Shown: one piece after another, positions 56,598 through 64,000 of the stretch
Layout: each line of letters starts with the position of its first letter
How positions within the stretch are numbered: the stretch's first letter is position 1
Assembly: GCA_012845835.1 (NCBI GenBank)
Contig: JABAKD010000005.1
Coordinates: 6,762,655 to 6,826,654 of the forward strand
Reading direction: 5' to 3'
Length of the DNA stretch: 64,000 bases
From: Undaria pinnatifida
Lineage: Eukaryota; Sar; Phaeophyceae; Laminariales; Alariaceae
The notes under the pieces: model-generated
What the model saw: the letters and a program-made list of their open reading frames with translations, nothing else
Database searches by the model: none
Told to the model about the DNA's origin: nothing
Position numbers and translations under genes: made by a program

Positions 56598-57172
56598 TTA
56601 TGTCCTTTTATCTTGTCTTGTGCAAAACAAATGAGCCACAGATTCAGATATAGGCCTGGCTTTACGGCGGTGTTGCTGCGGCGGCAGTGACAGCGGCGGC
56701 ATTGGGGACGGCGGGGGCTGCGGCGGTATCGATGACGGCGGCAGCGGCGGCACTGGTGACAGCGGCGGCGGTATCGGTGGCGGCGGCACTTTTTCGTCGC
56801 AGGCGCAGCAATCCTTTGACTGCTGCTCCTCCTGCAGACGGGGCGACTGGGGCAGTTGCTGTTTCTGCAACAACTGCTGCTTTCTAGTGCCTTCGCCACC
56901 AGCACCATGCAGATCTACCAGTTTCGGCTCATCTTTGGCTATACTGGGATCTATACTCTCATATCTCACTCTTTCCTCGCTCTCAAACAAAGCCACTTGT
57001 TTATCCAGTTTTTGCATCATGTTCGCTTGAAGCCCGTGCTCCTCGCGGAGAAGTCGAAGCGCGTCATGCGTCGCCGACACCCGCCAGGACCAAAGAGTAG
57101 TACTGGCAGACGCCTCTTCTGCATACGACGCTCGCAGGGCTGCCTCTACGGGTCCAACCTATCTCTCACTTT
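56598..57172 (-). CDS. unassigned frame: coiled-coil-like part plus proline-rich part
   Basis: A minus frame is open from about 57172 to 56598. It reads ALRASYAEEASASTTLWSWR, then SATHDALRLLREEHGLQANM and QKLDKQVALFESEERVR, a charged heptad-like region. Gln-rich and proline-rich (PPPPIPPPLSPVPPLPPSS) parts follow. A CGTAG acceptor-like site lies at its start, and a related frame upstream ends in a stop. The first 100 residues have normal composition. No domain is recognised. It could be a host exon or part of an element, since Copia debris lies next to it. Confidence 0.3.
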
Positions 57173-57598
57173 TCTTCAACGCTATCTGGATCATGAAGAG
57201 CTTTATTTCTTCTATCATATTATCCACGCTTTCCTCTGCATGCTAGCATTCTTTTGAGCTGACATGATCTGGAATTTCCCACCTCTGTAGGCTGGCCTGG
57301 ACTGCGCTCACCAAAAGAAGTCGAACCGGTCACTAGTGTGTTGATAAGCCCCTGAAGGTGTACACGCAGCTGGCGCGGGAAGGCGTGGTGGTGACTCACG
57401 ACGGTGACACATAACTCTCTTAAGTCTGTGAGTTGCAGCGAGGCTTCGCGGCATTTAACAGTTTTCTAACTCCTGCCATCCGCCACTTGGCGGCTTGGCT
57501 TGTTGCATGCGAAATTCTGCAATGGCATATCGAGTCGTGGAGTCCGTCAACAATCCATATACCACTCGTGCATCCATAGCCTCTTTCTGCGTGTGACA

Positions 57599-58250
57599 CC
57601 ATTGAGGACCAGCTATACCCCCCGGCGCAGCCCCCCCCTTTTCGCTACCGTTTTTCTTTGGCTGACCGTGCAGCTGCTGCTGCCGCTGCTCATGTGCCTC
57701 CCCCCCGTCTTGTTCCCACCTCGACTACCTGAACCGGATTATCGGTTGCCTTGAGGACGTAGAGACAACCAATCGATGGCAGACACGCTTGGAACTTACT
57801 ACGCCACATTCCGATCCCTCCATAAACGACAACCAGCATACCACCGCAACTCGCCCAGATTATCGATCGGGACAAGGTGCTTCAGATATTCACACAACTG
57901 GTCGCATCTAGCCTTAAGCCCTACTGCAAAAATATCATCCACATGAACTACTGTTACTATGGACTCAACATGGCCATTATCAAACTCCTCCTTGAAAATA
58001 TTTTCTCCCAAAAATTGGTGTCGTGTTTCGACGGGTCGGAATGTGGCGTAGTAAGTTCAGGCGTATCTGTTATCGACTGGTTGTCTCTACGTCCTCAAGG
58101 CAACCGATAATCCGGTTCAGGTAGTCGAGGTAGGAACAAGACGGGGGGGAGGCACATGAGCAGCGGCAGCAGCAGCTGCACGGTCAGCCAAAGAAAAACG
58201 GTAGCGAAAAGGGGGGGGCTGCGCCGGGGGGTATAACTGGTCCTCAATGG
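57599..58250. repeat. large inverted repeat, arms about 240 bases
   Basis: The left arm starts CCATTGAGGACCAGCTATAC and the right arm ends with its reverse complement at 58250. The outer 175 bases are nearly identical; similarity continues with more changes to about 57838 and 58010. The spacer is about 170 bases. Both arms carry the CTG/CAG and CCCCCC-containing segment. Confidence 0.85.
57680..58110 (-). mobile_element. Ty1/Copia reverse transcriptase fossil fragment
   Basis: The minus frame shows the catalytic-motif region of Copia reverse transcriptase (VVHVDDIFAVGLKARCDQL) followed by LGELRWYAGC. It is a short, broken fragment with no LTRs seen. Its ends run into the arms of the inverted repeat. 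Confidence 0.7.
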
Positions 58251-58414
58251 CGGGGCTCGATCTCATAAACTACGAGGGACAGCTCATGGCGATTCACGCA
58301 GGAAGTCATGCGGCAAGATAAACCTCTTACATCTTATACATGAATCCCTTACCAATGCATGAAACTCCCCGATATAAGATGGATCATAACCGTCGTGTTC
58401 ATGAGGACAACCAA

Positions 58415-58850
58415 CATTGGTGGTATTGGCGGAGTATTGTTGTGGTCGTGATGGTGTTGGTGGAGATGGTCGGGGGAGGTGAGAGTGGTGGTGGTTGTGG
58501 TGGTGGTGTCGGTGTTGGCGCTGGTGGTGGTGTCGGGTGTGACGGGTGGTGTTGGTGTTGGTGTTGGTGTTGTTGATGGTGTTGTTGATGGTGGTGGGGT
58601 TGATGTTGTTGGGGTTGGGGCTGGTGTTGTTAGTGTTGGTGGCGGGTGTGGTTATCGTGGTGTTGGTGGTAAGGGTTGTCGTAGACATGGTGTTAGTGTT
58701 GGCGTTATTGTTGGTGCTGATGTTGGTGTTGGTGCTGGTAGGGGTGGTCGTGTGGTGGGGTTTCGTGTATGTTGTGGTTGTGTGTATGTAGTGTGTGGTG
58801 TAGTGCAATTTAGTGGAGTGTCCCTGCTGGTGTTTTGGTAGAATAAACGC
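58415..58850. repeat. G/T-rich low-complexity tract
   Basis: About 430 bases are almost only GGT, TGTTGG and GGTGTTG units on the plus strand. The minus strand reads as an Asn/Thr-rich frame fused to block B of repeat E, probably a by-product. Confidence 0.85.
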
Positions 58851-59339
58851 CTCTGCTGCGGTTCTTTTTTTTTTTGCGTGTTTTTTTTCGCGGACGGGGC
58901 GAAACACAAAACGCTGCTCTTCAACAGCCGACGGTGGCCGATCCATTTCAACGGTTGTGCCCGAAGCTCCAGCCCGTCTTCCAGTAGCCCGTCAAAGAAC
59001 GTTGAGCCTGTTGTTGCTGCAATTTTACATTCTGCACTTGTTTCCCTCCCCACTCCCCTGATGCCGGCATCTTCTTCCTCTTCTTCGTGTTGTTTTTTTC
59101 CGTGAAGCAGCAGTTATTGTCTTGATGTTGTTTTTGTCCGTGCAACAGCAGTTTTCTTCTTCGTGTTATTTCGTCTGTGCAACATGTATCTGTTCTTTTT
59201 CAGCACGTATGTTGTTCTTCTTGCAGCCTTTCCTTTCCGATCGTCTTGCGTCACATTCTTCAGAACACCTGTCGTTTGTTTTGCTTTTTTTTTTTTTTTC
59301 TTCATCTTTTTTTTCTTTTTTCTTATTTTCTTATATTTT
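58851..59339. other. no gene recognised; T-rich
   Basis: CTTCTTCGTGTT-type units recur with poly-T runs (59284-59345). Confidence 0.35.
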
Positions 59340-59530
59340 TTTCTCTCTTTTTTTCATGGTCTGGCTTGTTTTGTTGTGTTCTCGTACCCGGTACGCTAGC
59401 GTTTCACATGCTTTATTTTACCTTGACGAATTGCGACTGTTTGGTTTACTCTGTTCCAGAATCTGTGACCACAGAATTTGTATCTCTCTAGGATGAATCA
59501 GCTCGGGCTCTGGGTGTAGTTTGGTAGAAA
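59340..59530 (+). repeat. dispersed repeat D, copy 1
   Basis: It matches the minus strand of 43985-44190 over most of its length, and 26165-26235 in part. Confidence 0.7.
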
Positions 59531-59850
59531 GAACGCTTTGATGTGAAGACAACACACACAACATACACTAACTCCAAGTGTTTTTCTCCCCAAGACGTGG
59601 GTCCAAACCTGAAAGGGTTAACAAAAGAAAGTACACGCTTCCCTTCGCCTCGCTGGACCTGACCCGCTAAATCCAATGAGGCTGGGTGGGTTACTACTAC
59701 TGCTAGCTGTGCGCGCGATGTGCACTTTCCCAGGTGGCTCCGGGTATAGCTGTGGGACGTTGCCTTCTAGCACGGTTCGGTTCCACAACGCCCCCCCCCC
59801 CCCCTTCCCCCACCCCTCCTCACCTCCCTCGCCATTGGCGCGCGCTTATT

Positions 59851-60788
59851 ATGTGCATGATCATGTTACGCCGAAACACCAGGGGCGTCTTGATCGTCTT
59901 GTCCGGTGTATTCGCGGCGTACATGATGGTTGTCATCGTCACCAACATGTCGCCAGAAGATCTCATGGAGGTAAGACATGTCGCCAGAAGATGTGGCCGG
60001 GTTAGGAAGAGGGGATGACGGCGCTTCGCTTGCTAGCTATCGTGGCTTTTCGCAGTCCGCGTACTTACAAATGTTAGCATTTGTAGTCATGTGCGATACG
60101 TTTTCTAGCTGTAAAAAGGTTCAGCGGAGACGAGGATCACCCTAAATGCTTAGTATGAATGGTTTCACCTCCCGCTGATTTTCCAAAAATGTTGAAGCTT
60201 GATCATCTCGCCTTCAGTTGATGGAGTAGAGTCCAAATGCAGTCCGACGCGTGGCTTCTCCCCCCGGTTCAGCCTAACTCCTTCCGAAGGCTTGAATTCA
60301 TGCCTGCCTTTTGAGATCACTGTTGTTGGTGTCATGTTGTGTTCTATCCTGTCCTGTCTGTCCTGTGGTGGCTTTCCGTGCTCGCGCGGGGGGGCGAGGG
60401 GCTGAAGTGCTGCTTGATTTGCTGGGAGCGTGCTGAAAATAGAGCAAAAAACATGAAAAAACACACACGAAGAAGGTGGAAACAAAACATTTGAAGACAA
60501 GGAGAAAAAAACACGGACACAAACATGAAAACTAAAAGTTTTTTGTTTCTTTTCTTACAGGTGAACAAGGGGCTTGCCGGAGGTGACGAAGTGGACGACC
60601 TGGAGGAGCAGAGATTGAGTATACGTAAGAGGCTGAAGGCCATCACCAAGGACATCGAGGAGGGGAACGACCCGACTCTCGGTATGGGCATGACCCCCAC
60701 CGGAGAGCGGGCTGAAAAGATCGAGGAGACTACGGAGCGAGCGCTGCAGACAGACATTGCCTCCATAGAGGACGAATACGATGATTAG
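59851..60788 (+). CDS. small single-pass membrane protein with coiled-coil-like tail
   Basis: Exon 59851-59970 (donor GTAAGA) and exon 60561-60788 (acceptor TTTCTTACAG, stop TAG) join in phase 0 to give 115 codons. The N-terminus is short and basic (LRRNTRG). It is followed by one membrane segment (VLIVLSGVFAAYMMVVIV), then NMSPEDLME and a charged heptad-like region (DDLEEQRLSIRKRLKAITKD). A linker with GMGMTPTGER and an acidic end EDEYDD complete it. It suits a signal-anchored protein with its tail in the lumen or cytosol. In-frame ATGs also occur at 59734 (39 codons further up, through a proline run), 59857 and 59863, so the start is uncertain. No named family is recognised. Confidence 0.65.
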
Positions 60789-61820
60789 TAGGAATGGTTG
60801 CATACTCGCATACGAAGCAGGTGGTATTACAGGTCTCGAGCGCCTGGCCGGCGTTTTTTTTTCCTGCCTTCTTTTTGGGTTTTTGAATGGGGCCAGGGGT
60901 GGGGTTCAAGGAAAGAGGCGGAAGCGGAGGCGGGGACGGGGTTAGGGTTGGGGTCGGAAGTGCTGGCTTCATATTTTGTTTCGTGCCCTCTTTTATTCGC
61001 TTTCGTTTCGTCGTTTCTTTTTGTTTTTCTCTTCTTTCGTGTTTTTTTTTTTTTTAGCATTTCTTTTTTTCTGTTTCTTCGTGAGTTTTTTTTCTTCTTC
61101 CTTTCGGTTTTGTTGGCCTTTGGTAGTGCTTGCTTCTCTGGCTGGTGCCGGCGGGCGCGGGAAAGGAGACGAGACGAGAGGGAGGGGGGGAGAAGAAGCT
61201 TACCGTCGTCTCGGCATTTTGTTTTTTGACGGACGACATTTGGGGACAGAGAAGGAAGTTTTTTGGGGGGAGGGAGGGTCGTCTTGCACGTTGCCCCCTC
61301 CCTGCCATCTAGAGAACGTAATAAAGTCTGGTGAAAATTTTATTTGCTAATGTGCCATTTAGAAAATGTAATAAAGTCTAGTGAAAATGTTAGTTGCTGG
61401 TGTCTAGTGAGCGCTTTTGCGAGCGCCTGAGAACACGCCCCGGGCGCGTCTAGCCTGCTAGGGGTGTAGGGCATAGATCATGGCCTAGCTTGTACCAAAT
61501 TACGCTGGCGCGTTACCCTTTACCCATTATTGCCACAGCTATCTCACACTAAGTCCAAGAATTTGTCTACAAAACGGTTGGATTGCATATATACCTGGAC
61601 ACTTGACTCTTAACCCTTCTACCTTTGCAAAACCGATCCCATACCAATTCCAAGTAAGCGTCCCGAAAAACGCATGTGCCATTCTGAAGGGGTTTAGCCC
61701 TTCTTTTTAACTGTACGTTCGATCTTGAGAAAAAAAAAACTGGGATTTAGCGTAGAAATAATTTTGGAGCAGCAGAGCTATTTGAGGAGGGACATCGTAG
61801 TAATGAGGACCACATATGTT
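60789..61820. other. no gene recognised; T-rich and G-rich tracts
   Basis: TTTTTCTTTTT stretches (61010-61110) and GGGGAGGGAGG stretches dominate. An AGAA.GTAATAAAGTCT block is duplicated at 61313-61334 and 61352-61373. A segment near 61640-61690 is shared with 29700-29770. Confidence 0.4.
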
Positions 61821-61827
61821 TAGGGAA

Positions 61828-61912
61828 AAAAGGGGGATGTATATATTCCCTGGTAGTTTTTCATGTATATCGTGGGCCCTACTCAGTAGTTACTACCAGG
61901 GTATATCCCCCC
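61828..61912. repeat. inverted repeat around CCCTGGTAGT
   Basis: GGGGGATGTATATATTCCCT..GGTAGT at the left is matched by ACTACCAGGGTATATCCCCC at the right, with a loop of about 35 bases. It is a possible tiny foldback element. Confidence 0.7.
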
Positions 61913-61961
61913 GCAATCCCAACCGCCTTGGAAATTTACTTTTGAATTCCTCAGTTTAGAG

Positions 61962-62045
61962 TCGTTCTACGGTAGCCCCCCCCCCAACTTTTCTTTTAAC
62001 GAAATCGCCGGTTTTGAAACCAGCTCCCGGCCGTATCTCCTTAAA
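61962..62045 (-). repeat. dispersed repeat F, copy 2
   Basis: Reverse match of 5866-5950, with a poly-C run at 61977-61983. Confidence 0.6.
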
Positions 62046-62233
62046 TACGTCGCCCCTTGCCGCCCCGACGCCATCGTTCGATAGACCTTTGCAGACATGA
62101 AAATGTGTGAGGATGGTTTTTTTCATAGCATCCTTCCTCGTGTCTAGCAGCCATGAAACGTTCGTTAAAGAAAAAGGCCGGTTCCGGCGGGGGGCTATCG
62201 TAGAATCAGTCTTCACTGAGGTTTTCTTCCAGG

Positions 62234-62530
62234 CCAAGGTAGCGGTAGGGCGGTCACTTTTGGTGCCTTTTTGTTGCAGTGCAAAGTGGCTAGGCTAACC
62301 CTATGGGGTCACTAGCGCGAGTGACCCCCCCCCCCCGCTCCTTTGCGATCTCAAGCCTTCGTGCTGCTTTGACTTTTGCGGCATGAATCTGCAATGAAAA
62401 GGTAAAGCTACGCTGCGACAAAAAGCATGGCATAAAGTTTCGATCTCCGTGAGGTACAGCACAGAGTCACTGGTGCGTGTGAGCTCCATCATAGGGTTGT
62501 GTATCTTGCAATGAGGCATTTAAGCGTCGT
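62234..62530 (+). mobile_element. MITE-like family A, copy 2, right end missing
   Basis: The left end is CCAAGGTAGCGGTAGGG. The near-palindrome GTCACTAGCGCGAGTGAC and the GCGATCTCA block follow as in copies 1 and 3. The right terminal repeat was not found. Confidence 0.5.
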
Positions 62531-62642
62531 ATTCACGAGGTGTGGGGGAATCTATAGCCTCATTTTCGTTTGTTTCGAATAGCCGCATCTTCGATCCCCT
62601 TTCCAATTCTGAATGTTTTGTTGACGTCCTTTGATTTTGGAC

Positions 62643-62905
62643 CCAGGCTACGGTAGGGGGGTCCTCTTTTGGGCCTTTTATTTCAGTGGCTAGGGGTCAC
62701 TCGCGCGAGTAACCCCTTTGTTCCTATGCAATCTTACGTTTTCTTGATGTTTTACATTGACGAAATCAATCCGCAATGCAAAGGTGATCTAATCTGCGGC
62801 AAACCAAGTTCCTAAACCATCTTCATCCGTAGGGTACAGAGCTACTCGTGCGAGTGGCTCAAACACACCAGTGAAAATGGGGGTACCCCCCCTACCGTAG
62901 CCTTG
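62643..62905 (+). mobile_element. MITE-like family A, copy 3, both ends present
   Basis: The left end CCAGGCTACGGTAGGGGGGT is inverted at the right as ACCCCCCCTACCGTAGCCTTGG-like sequence, ending 62905. It is about 263 bases and non-coding, with the CGCGCGAG near-palindrome inside. Confidence 0.7.
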
Positions 62906-62957
62906 GTAATTGGCAGGTGATCAGCACCTATCTACGACTATTCAGGGTGGCCTAATG

Positions 62958-63345
62958 TAATGGAGTGCCCTCCGTAGAAGGATAGTTTATAGATTTGACG
63001 TGAAACCATGTCATGGTTGAGGTAAAACCACGTGAAATTAGATGTCACATTCACGTCAAGGCCATCATAGACGGGCGATAATGTAGGTGACGATGATGAT
63101 GGGACAAGCAGGACGCCCCACATCTCACTACCTGCTCTACCTCCTCATTACCTACGCTACCCTGCCCTACCGTACCTAGGCCTGTTATGTCTGTCTTTTA
63201 GTATCCTCTTTAGGGAGATAATGCAAATAAGCTATTGAGTCTATCCAGCAAGCCATGAGGAGAGACCAAACAAGGGCACCGGAACCCATGAGGAGCACGC
63301 TTCCCAACACCGACCAACCACGCATCCCCCACTCGGAGTGCCACT
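62958..63345 (+). repeat. dispersed repeat C, copy 2
   Basis: It aligns with 25185-25510, with an insertion of CTACC/CTACGCTACC-type sequence in the middle (63125-63180). Confidence 0.65.
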
Positions 63346-63633
63346 ACACCTCAGATCCGGTAATAAAAGTGGTGGTACCCCCCCCGTACCAGAGCCTTGG
63401 TCGTCCGCGAAACCTCCGAGCTGTCTGACCATCTGTCCGATGCTATTTACTAGGACAAAGGTCAACATGCGCTATTCGCTGAATCAGTGGCCAGTCTGAG
63501 TAAATATATCGTAACCCGAATCCCGATCACCCTGGGCAGTCAGTTCCTTGCCCCCCTCGGGAAAAAAAAAAACGTTCATCATGAGGTATTATTGTAGGGT
63601 GAACTACAATTAATTATCTCGCTTTGGTCCAAG
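63346..63633. other. no gene recognised
   Basis: Short frames only. A GGTACCCCCCCCGTACC-like stretch at 63373-63390 resembles the end of MITE family A. Confidence 0.35.
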
Positions 63634-63885
63634 CCGCGTGCTATACGAAAGAGGTGCACCACGTTTTTTTCTGGGGTTTCCGAATTTGGGAGCTTTAGGA
63701 TCTCTCCCAAAAACTGATCTGAAGGAAAAACCAAAACTGCTACCTACCGGAGAAAACAACACCATGGCCTACGAGGTGCACAAGAATCACGCGAACATTT
63801 TTTTTTTTGCCAATTTTCGACGATTTTGGGTTAAGGAGCCCCGTCATTCAGAAATTATTTCAGACGAAAAGTGATACCTCTATCG
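63634..63885 (+). mobile_element. MITE-like family B, copy 3
   Basis: The left end CGTGCTATACGAAAGAGGTG and right end GTGATACCTCTATCGAAGGA are inverted repeats. It provides an uninterrupted reference end for the TACCAGGTA site at 30634. Confidence 0.7.
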
Positions 63886-64000
63886 AAGGATGCTGTTTGC
63901 TTGGAGAGTCTCTTCCCTGTCTCCCGCCATATCGACGAAAAAAAAACGTCTCTTAGGAACCGTGCGCGGTCTCCACCTGTGTCGGGGTGCCGACTGGTCT

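Larger units (their letters stand above)
57340..58420 (-). repeat. dispersed repeat E, copy 2, split by an insertion
   Basis: Block A (57340-57418) and block B (58255-58420) are adjacent in copy 1 (49973-50270). Here about 835 bases (57419-58253), containing the inverted repeat and Copia debris, lie between them. Confidence 0.7.

Noticed and set aside
58284-58946. Asn/Thr-rich 220-codon minus frame as a gene
   Set aside because: Most of it is the complement of a G/T-rich simple tract. Only its C-terminal part corresponds to the dispersed repeat E peptide.

Overview
The window is nuclear DNA of a eukaryote with few genes, many introns and many repeats. I read it as a brown alga (Phaeophyceae) or close photosynthetic stramenopile. 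The inference rests on long GT-AG introns, frequent poly-C/poly-G tracts, and LINE and gag-like peptides that resemble families I remember from Ectocarpus. No search was run, so the lineage call is moderate.

Genes. The one gene identified with certainty is the class I ribonucleotide reductase small subunit on the minus strand (36805 to 33036): six exons, all phase 0, 380 codons, with every metal ligand and the radical tyrosine. Two further models are well supported by splice signals. One is a two-pass membrane protein on the minus strand (two 3' exons, 41901 to 39963, 5' end not found). The other is a 115-codon single-pass membrane protein with a coiled-coil-like tail on the plus strand (59851 to 60788). 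A third, weaker model is a single-pass glycoprotein-like gene (16463 to 17690 +) whose two exons join in phase across a membrane segment. Weak exon candidates lie at 42-101, 2130-2219, 26826-27116, 48500-48807 and 56598-57172.

Mobile elements. An internally shortened Ty3/Gypsy-like element with two LTRs occupies 52323-55959. A gag-like fossil lies at 7440-9760 (-). A Ty1/Copia reverse transcriptase fragment sits inside a long inverted repeat (57599-58250). A LINE 3' end lies at 48886-49660 (-). A tRNA-derived SINE family has about ten copies of different age. Two MITE-like families have three copies each. A foldback family with very long inverted arms full of homopolymer C/G is whole at 11283-13191 and partial at 13181-14050, 18290-19407 and 44318-44650. 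Several tandem duplications and minisatellites fill the remainder.

Most notable signal. The near-palindrome TACCWGGTA occurs 18 times exactly, where about 0.5 is expected by chance. At 30634-30642 one copy interrupts a MITE end that is intact in two sister copies, by exactly a duplicated TA plus CCAGG. This looks like the excision footprint of a TA-targeting (Tc1/mariner-type) transposon, analogous to the TACWGTA scars of Sleeping Beauty. The source element was not seen in the window.
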